Of a DNA stretch of 62,000 bases, positions 42,966-55,156 are shown in pieces (position 1 is the stretch's first letter; each line of letters starts with the position of its first letter). A program made the translations under genes and the position numbers. A model generated the notes under the pieces. That model was not told the origin of the DNA. It was given only the letters and a program-made list of their open reading frames with translations, and searched no databases. The stretch lies in contig NMRA01000024.1 of assembly GCA_002633005.1 (NCBI GenBank), positions 1,619,177 to 1,681,176 of the forward strand. Direction: 5' to 3'. Source of the stretch: Phoronis australis (lineage: Eukaryota; Phoronida; Phoronidae).

Positions 42966-43472
42966 AAAAAAACTGCCACTAGGAGGCGCCACAGTAGTCA
43001 AAATCGTCGGAAAATCATAGTCAACCGTCCCCTTCATAGTAAGCACATACATGCCAATTTTCACAATCATCCTTTGAGCAGTTTGGATGATAGAGGAGTG
43101 GACGCAAAAAAACGACTCGAAAACAGTAAAAATGGCCATTAGGTGGCACAAACTTCGTTGAATCCATCCAAAAACGGAAGAATAGCGTCATCTCACTTAA
43201 TAGGTGCCTACATACCAAATTTCATGAAAATATGTTAAGGACTTTTTAAGATACAAAGGTAAGCATAAAAAACTAAAATTGCCACTAGGGGACACATCGG
43301 AAGTCCGATCCGTCCGAAAGTTCGCTAATGCCGTCCCATTTATGAATGGAACATATGTGCCATATTTCATGAGAGTATGTCAAAGGGTTTTGGAGATAGA
43401 GCAGCGGACGCCGGACGAACGGAGATGACGGCATAATGCGTCCACATATAAATGTGTGGGCGCATAAAAATG
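42966..43472 (-). mobile_element. E1 modular repeat, reverse copy truncated at an N
   Basis: Modules A-B-C in reverse orientation, with motifs at 42973-42991, 43132-43150 and 43278-43296, then the TGTGGGCGCATAAAAATG end. The A-side edge coincides with N 42965. Confidence 0.8.
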
Positions 43473-44029
43473 GGAGAATTGTGTGGTAAAGATTGTAAAT
43501 ATGCTGTCACGCATCAGCGCAAAGCCTTGAGTACGTAAATGGTGCCCCGTCTGTCAAAAAGGGGGATAATTCTGATGTGTGGTGGGACGCGGGATGTAGG
43601 TTCAAAAAGAAAGACGGTCCTGTCAAAACCGCAGCTATGGTAGTAAAACACATGAATGCTTACGGACCATTGAACTAACTTGCACTAAAACAGTCGTGTC
43701 AGACATTTTGAGTGTTACAATAAAAATTTCTGACACAGGAATTTTCTCAACACACATCACTCTTCAGCCATGCCCTGAACTGGCCTGAAGGCGTGACCTC
43801 CAGCAAATCACACCTTTAGCTCCCGATCAGTTGAGAGTGCACACCCACAGAACTTGCTAGGGGGCAAGGTGGAAATACAAGAAGAAAATCACTCTCCCTT
43901 GTATGTCAAGAAGAGCCTATAAACTTCAGTAAAATTTTAACCAATTTCATAAAAACATGATTACCAAAATTGATCTTTTTTATTTCCAAAGGCTTCTAAC
44001 ATTGTGTCTAGATTCACAACTTACAGTAA

Positions 44030-44140
44030 AATCACGATATAACATGCCCGCATTTTGCGAATCATTTTTCTCCACTGAATAACGGGCATCAAACTGGTTC
44101 TCAAAACATGGGCACATCATATCCGACTATTGCCAAAATC
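44030..44140. repeat. Dispersed repeat pair with 57860-57955
   Basis: GGGCATCAAACTGGTTCTCA followed by ATGGGCAC.T.ATATC.GACTATTGC occurs here and at about 57900 in the same orientation. Confidence 0.7.
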
Positions 44141-44272
44141 TCTTCAAAATAGCACATTGATGTGAAATTACACAACCTCGGAGGTGTCGGGGAGCGACAA
44201 GTTGCACCAAGATTATTTTTGTCCATACTTTCTTTTCCAACCAATCACCTTATAAGGTACTCAGGACTATTT

Positions 44273-44389
44273 GCGCTGGTGCTAGGGCCACTGCCTGTCT
44301 GTGTCTGCAGGCGCTGGCCCTAGGGCCACTGCCTGTCTGTGTCTGTAGGCGCTGGCCCTAGGGCCACTGCCTGTCTGTGTCTGCAGGCA
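44273..44389. repeat. 38 bp tandem repeat, three copies
   Basis: Units begin GCGCTGG at 44273, 44311 and 44349, each with TAGGGCCACTGCCTGTCTGT. Period exactly 38. Confidence 0.95.
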
Positions 44390-44667
44390 ACCTTACTGGA
44401 CATTACGTAATATTTCAATAACAAAAAGTCCAAACTTAAAGAAGCAGAAAAATCACAAGACCATGTAAACAGAAACTTTTATTTGCACTTGGTGTTTGCT
44501 GCAGGGGAATAATGCTTTTGGTAGACAACTTGCCTACTTAAATAGACGAAGGAATAAATTGAGGACGACCATGGGAACAAATGGAAAGTGCCTGAATACA
44601 TGAAGAAACCAGCATACTCAAAAACTTTTCTAACGAAGAACTTAATGACACGTTTTCTCGGAATTAG

Positions 44668-44935
44668 AACAGGCGTCTAGTAGAATGGACCCAGCCTTAT
44701 GATCTATGCAAGTCTTATACACTGGCCACTAAACAGGCGTCTTGTAGAATGGACCCAGCCTTATGATCTATGCAAGTCTTATACACTGGCCACTAAACAG
44801 GCGTCTTGTAGAATGGACCCAGCCTTATGATCTATGCAAGTCTGATACACTGGCCACTAAACAGGCGTCTTGTAGAATGGACCCAGCCTTATGATCTATG
44901 CAAGTCTGATACACTGGCCACTAAACAGGAATCTC
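44668..44935. repeat. 64 bp tandem repeat, four copies plus
   Basis: Units begin AACAGGCGTC at 44668, 44732, 44796 and 44860, with a partial fifth at 44924. Period exactly 64; copies nearly identical. The apparent ORF over it is a by-product. Confidence 0.95.
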
Positions 44936-46530
44936 ATAAATATCCCTCATCCACTCTTTTCTTCAATCACACTCAGGACAAATACAAAATGAAACCAAAA
45001 AGACACGGCGTACCTGAAACTTCATGGCCCAGCATCCAGTGTTGAAACGAGATGATAGCTATAGCAAATGGGCCTCACCATCGAAGACTGATCTCTCAAA
45101 CTCAACACCCCACACCAACACCAGACTGCTATTGTGACTCCCAAAAGGACAACACTGTTGACATACCTGAGTAATGACTTAACAGAGTCTCACTATGTCC
45201 AGGTAGGTATATAAACACATGACATTGGTGCACTGTTTACCAGAAAAACACATTCTTCAACAAGAGAATCAGATGAACTCACCCTTTGGGAGGGGTAGAC
45301 TGATAGAGCAACAGAATTGAACAAACAAGATCTATCTTATCCATTAAAAAATATTTCAGATTAACAAAAACTTGGTAACAACAGCATACTGCATGCAAAC
45401 AACAGAATAAGAATTTTGAAATATTTCCAAATACATAAGCTTTCTCCCTTCATAGGCAAAATGGACCCGCCCGCACCTTCTATAAGCCCACTGTATGCTG
45501 GGCCAGAGCAATGAGCTAATGGCCAATGTGACTTTGAAATAACTAGCAGGGGTTAGAAACAATTCTGATTCTAAACCCAGCAGGACTAGACTATTTTTGA
45601 CAGGAGATGCAGCTGGGACATTAGGCTACTCGCCCATTCAGACAATGGACTCGAAAATAGAGGTCCATTAGTAAGGGGCTTCTAAGAAAATGTCACACCT
45701 TCAAAGGGTTTCATTACAGAATCACCACAAGATTATGAAGATCATTCTGCCTTGGCCTGGTCTCTTTCACAGGAATACCTCGATAACTGAATTTTTCATC
45801 CATCAAACACAAAACAGCAAAGGAAAAGATGCCACATTGTCGAAAATAAGAACATCATTTATAGCACAACATGGAAAATATTGCATGCTCAGTTGGAAAA
45901 TAAACCTAGAGTTTTTAATTTCTGAAGTAATACCTTTCGAAGTGGATTTTGTCAGAAAAGGCACAATTTCATGGTTAATCTGGTCGTGAAATACTCTCCC
46001 CTCTAAGCAAGACACCTTAAATACCTCTTCCATTGGAGTTCCCCACATTGTCTAAACCCAATTCCCGGACCAAGAGATACCAAACCAACAATACAAACCT
46101 TCAAACCAAGTCCGAGTAAGAGACGTGGTCACAGGACTGGAGTTTGGTCAGTGTGTATGGAGCATTTTTGGAGTTAGTGTACTGTGACTTTTGTGAATAC
46201 AACAGTCATCTGGTGCTGAGCTTTAGAAATTCAGTGCTTTCGTTTTGGAGCAGAAAAACTTTAGACATCGCACAAAATTCCTCCCGAATCATTAAAAAAA
46301 TCACCTCAAGGTTAGAATAAGTTTCAAGTCAAGCATATCCTGGGCACCAGAATGTTAACTATAATTGCGTAAGTCGTCACCTCACAATGTGATGGTTTGC
46401 TGGATAGGGATAGAGAACAAGCAGGGTGGAATTGTTGACAATAGGGGAGGGAGTCGTTTCTACACCCTGACTGGAACATCAGCCTAAGGAACTGCTGGTT
46501 TGTCCAATAATTTGGTCTGATCCGATGTGT

Positions 46531-46587
46531 CAATACAAAACAATACAATACAATACAATACAATACAATACAATAAAATCCAATACT
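46531..46587. repeat. (CAATA)n microsatellite
   Basis: About ten CAATA units. A short version of the reverse complement (TATTG) lies at 51670-51691. Confidence 0.95.
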
Positions 46588-46937
46588 ATACAACCAATTA
46601 TGGAGTATGGGAATTCAGGAAGATTAAAAACCATAAAAACTCTGAAAGTTAGGTGAGTACAACTTTTTAAGAAGATCATACTGAGAAAATAAGCCAAAGA
46701 AACTATAAACAGAGTTAAAATCAGACTCAGCATTTCAAAAACATAATGTGCACATGTCAACCATTTAGGTGAACTTGCACCCTCAATAGAACCTACAAAC
46801 AAAGATTTTATAACCAAGTTTCCTTCTCAACTATGCTGATTTCTGTCGAAATTTTTAAATGCACTAAATGTATGCCAGTTCTCATTAATGTCTGATGCAA
46901 AAAACACCAACTTTTGCCTTGGACCACTTCAAGCTAT

Positions 46938-47359
46938 AGTGCCGTTTACACTTACAAAGTTGACACTGATCAGCTGACACAGAACAAGTTCTTCTGGTGT
47001 GTAAACGGACTGACACAGCGCAAATTGACACCACGGTGACAAATTTTTGCCACCCGTTTGTGAGGTAGAGTAATTTGCGTCCGAACATCTTGCGCCGTGT
47101 CAATTATAAGTCTATTGTGAAACTGGAATAAGGCAGAAAGGATCATCTCTACTGCGCTTGTGCAATGACCTACATACGGGTTCTTTGTCTCTGCAACTCT
47201 CGTCATTTGTAAACCTGTGCATGTGCGATCCAGTCTCTCCAGCCTTTAATTTCCGTCTTGCCACGTTTAGTGAGTTGTGTGTGTAAACGGCCGCTTGACA
47301 CGGGTCAATTTGCTGTGTGTCAGTTGCTCCGGGCCAAAAGTTGATGTCTAAACGGGACT
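46938..47359. mobile_element. 422 bp MITE with AGTGCCGTTTACAC ends
   Basis: The ends AGTGCCGTTTACAC and (reverse complement) AGTCCCGTTTAGAC are inverted repeats, with matching subterminal CTGACACA..GCAAATTGAC blocks (47010 and 47297). TAT flanks both ends (46935-46937, 47360-47362), as a possible 3 bp duplication. No ORF. PIF/Harbinger-like by duplication length; uncertain. Confidence 0.65.
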
Positions 47360-47461
47360 TATGAAACTGGTTTTAACGTTTTCCTGACCAAATTAACCTC
47401 AGAAGCTTAATTTCTCAAGAATTCAATAGAATGTTTCAGCTCACCATCTCTTCTATTACAG

Positions 47462-47527
47462 TATGGGACAGTCTCTAGAATTTGGGACAGTCTCTAGAAT
47501 TTGGGACAATCTCTAGAATTTGGGACA
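47462..47527. repeat. 20 bp tandem repeat, three copies
   Basis: TGGGACAGTCTCTAGAATTT repeats about three times with one substitution. Confidence 0.9.
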
Positions 47528-47686
47528 CGGAAACTACTGCAAAGATTGAATTTTCTTCGTTCTGTAACAGGGAAAAATGAGATGATCGTAGCATTCATCA
47601 TATTTATTAAATTTCAGACAATGTCTTTTCAAGCCACAAGAGTGTACAATTTTGCCCGTCATTTTCGGTGTAAACAGAATTATCCG

Positions 47687-47850
47687 TCATGATGAGTGAT
47701 ACTGTATTTTGCCCAATTACTTTCCTCTGGTATTGAAGTGATGGGCCAATCAACAAAGACAATTCTTCATGATGAGTGATACTGTATTTTGCCCAATTAC
47801 TTTCCTCTGGTATTGAAGTGATGGGCCAATCAACAAAGACAATTCTTCAT
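47687..47850. repeat. 80 bp tandem duplication
   Basis: TCATGATGAGTGATACTGTA begins at 47687 and again at 47767; the two copies are identical over nearly their whole length. Confidence 0.95.
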
Positions 47851-50800
47851 TTATTTCACAGAGAGATAACTAACTGCAAAAAAGGTCCTTTTTCTATTTT
47901 TAAAAGGTGGACCACCATGGAAACCTAACCAAATACTGTTTTAAGACACCCTACTCAGTACAAACCAACCTAATAGAAGACAAAATTCTTTCATTTTTTA
48001 GAGAAATAAGACAAAACAAAATTTGCCTTGCCTGCCATGTTGTTTTGCATAATCTGGTGAATGATTATTATAAGTCGCTTTCCCATTAAGGGAACTTCGG
48101 TTTACTGAAGCTTTGCCTAAACTTCGCTTAAACCTTTCCAACTAGACAGTGATATCGAAATTATCGCTAAGATACCAGACAACACAGTTCATTCGTACTC
48201 TCAAACAAGTGTTGAGTAGTGGGTTCGAGGCTAACTAAAAATTGTTCTCATGCCATTTACGAGTGTTTATGGAAATGATCAGTGTCATTCTTCATCACAT
48301 ATGCTTTCGTTTATTTATTTACGCAAGTCTGTCTAGAGCAAGTCCGCTACGCTACAATAACATAGAACACGTTTTGCGAGTCTTGCGTGATCGTATATCG
48401 TTGCCGCGACCTCTACCAATAACTTTCGCAAAGTTTCGCTCTGACCTTTCCCACTACACCAAAGTTTCACCTCTAATGGCCGATGGGAAAGCCACCATAG
48501 TCTAAAGCCACTTACACCTGCCCTGGGAAAATCACACCTTGGTGTAATTACAATTGAGTAAACACCAGTTAGATCAATATACATGTAAATAAACAATGGT
48601 TGAGGATATCTTAATAAACTGGACTTCCTCAGAACCAACAAGAACATTGAACAGATGCTGATTAGACACTTAGGAGCAGCCTCAAGGTACATTATTGTTT
48701 TACAGCCAAATAACACATTTTTGGGATACTTGTCATGTCGCATAGACTTCTTGAAGTTATTTCCTATGACAGGAGCTACAAAACAATAAAATTCGTTGTT
48801 TTTGTGATTTTGTTACAAATCACCAATTATTACCGATGTCTGCCAGACATTCATTGAAATAAAGGTCGGTGACTTTACCAGTTATTAAGTATGCTTAAAT
48901 TACTGCGCCATATATCTAGTTTTAGCTCAGCTAGCAGAGGGTTTGACTATGGCCACCAAGATAACCATTTCTAATGCGCTTGGGCTGTTCTCAGATATCA
49001 CCTTTTCCCTGATATCACGTTAACATCACAACAGATCATAAGTAACATACACTTCACCCTAGAACAACTTGACCTACAGCAACTTTAATTAATTAATTAA
49101 TAAAAGGCTTTTATCACACTTATTTAGCACACAATATGGCTGACAAACTAAATTCTATTTTGTTCAATTTTGTCAAGAAAACGGACTACTAGCATGGTTT
49201 GTGCTGTGCAGATGTCACAAACAACATTTAGTGAATTTCCCTTATTTGCTGTAAATTAATTAGCTTTTGACAAATGGAAAAATGACAATTTTCGCAATTA
49301 TTTTTGTGCGAAATAAACGGAGAATTACGGGGCTCTTTATTCACTTACACAAACCAAACAGTAATAGCATTAAGGAGGAATTGGCTTGGAATGGACAAAT
49401 AATATTCTTATGCGCTAATCCAACAGATCACAGAAATTCCGACAATTGCTTCAACTGCATGGTTACATGGCACAGGGAGACTTCAAAGCCGGCATAGAAC
49501 AAGACTAATTACTCATTACTTGATTGGCCAGGAACAACATAAACCTGGATTCTTGGCTAATCACTTCAAGTGTTGTTAGGTTGTTATGAATGCTGGAGTG
49601 TAGCAATCTGATCAGGATATCTCTGATGGCAGAAATCTTGAGACTGCCTCCACATTTCTAAGTAGAGACAGTCTGCCATATGGGGAGGGATTAATTACAC
49701 AGAGCACATGTCATTCAATTACCAGGACCATTGCCCAGGGGATAATGTCTTGCATTAGCTGAGCCATCTAATTCTGCACTGTTACAAGACAAGAATGACA
49801 GGCAAATCCAACTATGTCTACAATTCCCAGTCACTCAGCATAAAACCTGCAACACTACAAACTGCTAAAGCATAAACAGCTATACACCAACATGGGCGGC
49901 ACACCATAGGGGGCTGCGGGGGCTATAGCCCCCACTTTTTTCAGTGCTGCGCCGCCCATGACCAACAGTGACTGCAAGTACAACGAAATAGCCTCAAAGA
50001 AAGAGGATAGCTGGACACCACACTTTAAAAATTTCTAACCCTGCTGAGTGTACCTGGCCACTTATTATGGTAAAGTCTTTCCCATTTAGGACTCTACTTC
50101 ATTTCCCCATTTCTTTAAAAAAAAGTTATGTAGCACAAAACAAACCCTTGTCCAGGTTTAAACTCTGCATTATAGCTACCATAACAGTGATAAAACCCAC
50201 TGAAAAGTAACAACCGGACAATTATGGTGATAAGTTTTGCCGAAACATTGTGCTGATTACTAGATTTCTGAAGTTTAAAAATTTTCACATTTTTTATTGA
50301 AGAAGGGAAGAGTTACGGGGTTGTAAAGTTGTACACCCCCTCAAGTAATCCATTGAGGCCCAGTTTTGGATCTAGCACAGTTATTCAAACCCAATCCAGA
50401 GGATAATATAACCCGATAATATAACCTGATAATGATTATCATGCATGTGGTACTTAACGAGAATTCATCAGAAATGATAATCTATAAACATAAATAATGC
50501 ATAACTCTTGAAACTGAAGGTCAGCACCTCATCACCACTCTAGACACGGAAGTAAATTTAAACCACTCGCTGGTTCCCTGAGTGCTGCTAGGTGGTCAGT
50601 AGCTAACCTGCAGGTATCACTTAATTTTCGGGAATTTTTTTACACCGGCATTTCTGATTGGCAAGTCGAATTGTCAACAGGCAACGCTTCACGCAAACAA
50701 CCTGGCATGACTGATGGACTGAAGTGTAAATGTGGTCTGTTGTACAGACAAATGGGTGCTTAAAATTTGTGTTCAGGAAATGTGAATCCTAGAAATTGTG

Positions 50801-51128
50801 GTTGCGCCTTTTTGGAGTGCACCTTTCTACTGTTGATGACTATACCGTTAAATTGGCCAGATATGTGTTTATTGAACATGTATGTGCTCCAAGCACGCGG
50901 CTATTAAACATCACTGCAGAAACGAAATAGTTGCCCCACCACCTGCATGACAAGGTTAAAAATTGTTCACACTCCACCATTTTTTCACGGAGTTGTAAAG
51001 CTAACCAATGACTGCTGAGGTTACACCAACCATTGCTAATGCGCGTGCCACTGCCTGATACCTGCATTCTGGCTAGGCACCTAGGCAACCAGCGAGATTT
51101 AAACCAAAGCATGCCTTAAAGTACCCTT
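47851..51128. other. No recognisable gene
   Basis: Short frames only; contains the 49.9 kb fold-back element and a TTAATTAATTAA run at 49087. Confidence 0.35.
49891..49961. repeat. Short fold-back element, CATGGGCGGC...GCCGCCCATG
   Basis: Inverted ends CATGGGCGGC enclose a perfect inner palindrome GGGGGCTATAGCCCCC (49918-49933) and CAGTGCTGCG. A second version is at 22128-22215. Confidence 0.8.
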
Positions 51129-51180
51129 TGACACAGCGCCACCTATACTGAAAAGTGGCACTGTGGAAACATGATGAACG

Positions 51181-51200
51181 ACACACGGAATTCCGTGTGT
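51181..51200. repeat. Perfect 20 bp palindrome
   Basis: ACACACGGAATTCCGTGTGT is fully self-complementary. Confidence 0.9.
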
Positions 51201-51499
51201 GGACATCAATGCGCATGCTTGGTCAGAAGTTTATCGATCACATCGCCACCACTTCCACACGCCTTCAATGCACTGTACTTGTTTGGACTTAGCCTCGGGA
51301 TCGGGGTTCCCTTGATTTTTGTTTACTACGATCACTGCCCGTTTTAATAAATTGCAACTATTCAAGTCAAAGGTAGTCGCCATACTATGTAACAGTAAAC
51401 TGACAGGGGTTTCCCACATTTCAACCAATGTGAATGACTGAATGTTATGACGTCAGTTTCATTACTTTAACCAATGAGAAGCCATGATAAAGAACATTC

Positions 51500-51526
51500 C
51501 ACAGTGCTACCTTTCGTAGCACTGTG
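51500..51526. repeat. Perfect hairpin, 11 bp arms
   Basis: CACAGTGCTAC and GTAGCACTGTG around a 5-base loop. Near 51145 a related GGCACTGTGG lies, so both may belong to a small fold-back element between about 51129 and 51530. Confidence 0.8.
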
Positions 51527-51617
51527 AAAGATTGTAGCTTTGAACCTCCATGCAGTGCAATCTTTGAATACCGCTGTTTTGCTTGAAATTTGGGGGGGAA
51601 CCCTTAATGTTCTAATA

Positions 51618-54215
51618 CAGTGAGCATAGAACTCTAGCCCTGGAATACCAACTCCCGCAGGTGACCTTTGTATTGTATTGTATTGTATTGTTAGAGCTTA
51701 CAACCCTGATACTAGCCCCGAGAGTTTGCACTGAGAATTTCCGGCTGCCTACTCGACTACATCGTAAGTTTTGATCGAGAGTTGAAGTTATCAAATCAAA
51801 CCAAATTTCAGTGCTTCATTTTCAGTTTGTTATTACTGTTCATCCCGCAATACTCTTGAGTTACAGTTCCATGTAATGAGGGATTTCTAGTCGGCAAAAT
51901 TAGTCCACAAACCCGACAATTACACTGGTCATTTTTATAACCAACCACCTGTGGCTGTGGGCCTGGGTGGATGGCGAGAGTAGTTTGGCCTCTGGTATCT
52001 TTTCGGCTCCAGTCATAGAACGACTTTCGATAACCCATCATACTGCATGCTAGGAGTTTTTCAACCAGACATTTTTGGGTATTAAAATCACGTTACAGTA
52101 TTTTACAGAAAGAAGTTACATTGGGCCTAAATGAAAAGTTTAGACCCTAAAAACAGGTGTGTTTACCTTACTTTGTCATCAGTAGTACTTACATAAATAA
52201 CAACTGTTATCTGTAGCATTTACCGGTACCTACACCCGTGAAATAAAATTTAAAAAATGAAAAGTTTACCTTGTAAAAGAATGAAATCCAATACAGCCTA
52301 CAGTGTATATACCAATTACCCCGCTCTTGGCGGGCTGTCCCACTTTTTACTTTCCAAAACACTAGTTTGCCTCTATTTTTAATTTTTTGTTTTTTCTTTT
52401 GTTTGTTCGCACTCTTCAGGACGCATTTTTTGTCCGATAAGCACGAAATTCACAAATAAAGTATAGTTCCAAAGGAGCTAGAACGCCGTTTGTTTTTAGT
52501 CATGATCGGATTCAAGATGGCGGACGTGGTGGCCATATTCTTTTCAAATTAAGATTCAAATGCTCATAGAAGCCCCAATTTGTGACGTAGACGGTTGAAA
52601 ATCCGTACAGTCATTGTTGCAGACATGCACTACAATTGAGCCAGAAATCTTCACTTCCAGTTAAAGATGGCAGAAATATTGGCCATTGCGCATGTACACC
52701 TCAATTTTAGGACGAAAACATATTGTGCAGTAGAAGGCGCATTGTAGGACCAACTGTTTCAAAATTTTTCATGTGTTAGTTTCCAGTAGCTAGTATTATA
52801 GAGGGCTGATCAACTGGAAGTTGTTTCCAAAATGGCACATCTGATGCACTTTCATCAATTTTAAATCGGGCTGGGTTGCTATTTTGAACAGGAGAAGAAA
52901 ATGACGTGCATGTGCATTCACTAAGGTAGGCCAATACTCTTTCAAATGAACTGTAACAATTTTTTCTCAGTTATTTGACATTCAATTTCAAAAAATGTAA
53001 ACATTTGAAAATTTTAGAAAAAATGTGGAATTTTGAGAAACTAATGCGTTAGATAGAGTTTCAAACGGGCTTTCAGAATCAGAAGATGTTTCTCATTTTT
53101 CACAAAGATGTCTCATTTTTTACTTATCCCGGATTTTCCGATGATGCTGTTCCTTTGTTGATTGAATTTTACTGCACTTTTGTTGGCTTACCTTCCATTA
53201 AACAAGACTAATTTCTAAATCATTTCTGAAATCATCACTCGTCATATGATTGTGAACATCATCATCAATGTCATCATCATTTCCGCTGTCGTCTTTTCCA
53301 CCAATTTTTGCCAAGTGTCGCTCTTCCAAGCACTCTCATTTGAGTTTTTTCCTTCATCCCGCCACACCATCTAAATGTCCCGCTTATTAACGTGCAGCCA
53401 AATTGACATATTACTATTGTAATTTCCCACGCGACGGCCATATTTTCCAGCTTGACTAAAAAGAAAAAATGGGAAGTTTCATAGATTTTTGCAACACCCA
53501 CAATTTCCCATTCAACCATAAAATATAAAACAACAAAAAAGTCTTCGGACATTTTTGGGTGATACATCTCCCGCTTGACAAAATACTGATGATACATCTT
53601 TGTGTGCTGTAGTGAACATTTCACACTTAAGTTTTGGCTCAGACCTGAATTTTTTCAAAGGTCCAATTAATCATAATATATAAATATGTATAATTTTGAA
53701 TGAATGCCTGACTGAATTATCCACACCAAGTGTGAGGGATCCATATTTTAAAACCTTTCTCTTTATACGGTAGGATTCTTTTAAATCACTAAAATTATTT
53801 CCCTAATGGCTTTACTGGTTATTTATATATTAACCTCTTTGGTTCATTTCCCTTTTTACGTTACTATTGCACGCTGTTATTTTTCGTATTTTGGTAACAC
53901 TCTTGGTTTTTAGAATTAAAAAATATTTTAAACCAATTAGGTATACGCAATGATAATTACTTACAAATTAATTTATTTCTCTTTTGCTACTAATATAATC
54001 ATTAAGAACTGTCAAAGGACTTTCTGGTGATGTGGCTCTAATGCAATTCCGTTGAAAAATGGTGGAGTTGCGAAACGCTTTAATGACAGTAAATTCCTTA
54101 GCAAGTGCACATGCACGAACAAACGAATGCAAACAACTCTCACGCATGCGCGGCACAACCTCAGCGGCCATGAGATTGGAGTTGGCATTCCAGGGCTAGA
54201 GTTCTATGCAGTGAG
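51618..54215. repeat. Inverted pair of about 31 bases, 2.6 kb apart
   Basis: GCATAGAACTCTAGCCCTGG at about 51625 reappears as its reverse complement (CCAGGGCTAGAGTTCTATGC) at about 54190-54210. They could be ends of one element; the interior shows no transposase. Confidence 0.5.
53355..53525. repeat. Dispersed repeat, copy 2 of 14320-14520
   Basis: Same order of blocks: ATGTCCCGCTTATTAACGTG, TTGACATATTACTATTGTAA and CACCCACAATTTCCCATTCA. Confidence 0.65.
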
Positions 54216-54988
54216 TAACTACATATATTTATACATGACCAAACCACAGACTATTACAGTAAAAAAATCTTCTATTTGAGACAACGATAATTGCTAAAAT
54301 TGCCATATTTCTATTTTTCAGAGGCTTACTACATTGTTGCAACATTGTTGCAAATGCACAAAATTACACCCAATGTTGTTTAGTAATAGCTAAGCCATAT
54401 ACAAACCATGGTGAAATCAAAATAAATTGTCAAGAGAAGTTATATTAGTTAAGCAATTTCACTTGTCTGCCATACTGTGTACCAAACTGAACAATTTCTA
54501 CCATGTTGTGTCATTTCATCACTGCTAACTATAACTTCCAGCTGGAAATTTCCAATTAAGGCTTTATCCAATTTAGACTAAGGTCAACTCACAAGACCGA
54601 AGTTGAGTTATGGCACCAGTTCATCAAGATACCTCCATTAAAATTGAACTTTGAACTTGCACAGTTTGCAGGTGTGGTATGGACAAAATTAAAGCAGAAG
54701 TCAACAGTAACAGTCTGGCTGGTGCATTAACTTCAAAATTCACAAACTTTAAAATGCTTGCTTGGAAACAAGTGCTACTGAACTCTGATGAAATGCAACA
54801 AAGAATATACCAGTGTTGTGATGCAAACCTCTTTTTCAAAATCTCGATACGCACCTAAAAATGCTGGAGAGTTTCACCAGTTGTTGGCCGATGCCAGTGA
54901 AATTTGCCTCCTAATGCTGGGGATTTCGTCTAATGGAAATCTTCCCCAAAGCGGCGTTAGCATTATTCAAATGTATTAATGGACGCTG

Positions 54989-55156
54989 GTGGGCTTATAA
55001 ACAACTCATGACACTGCAATTACTTGCTGTCATGTAAACTTGTTGTGGGCTTATAAACAACTCATGACACTGCAATTACTTGCTGTCGTGTAAACTTGTT
55101 GTGGGCTTATAAACAACTCATGACACTACAATTACTTGCTGTCGTGTAAACTTGTT
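54989..55156. repeat. 56 bp tandem repeat, three copies
   Basis: GTGGGCTTATAAACAACTCA starts at 54989, 55045 and 55101; period exactly 56. Confidence 0.95.

Larger units (their letters stand above)
43473..46530. other. Non-coding apart from the tandem arrays listed
   Basis: Outside the 38 bp and 64 bp arrays and the 44.03 kb repeat, only short frames occur. Confidence 0.35.

Noticed and set aside
44273-44935. CRISPR-like array of repeats and spacers
   Set aside because: Plain head-to-tail tandem units with no unique spacers, in a eukaryotic context.
48333-48743. 136-codon minus-strand ORF
   Set aside because: No recognisable domain, overlaps another ORF of similar quality on the other strand, and lacks splice context.
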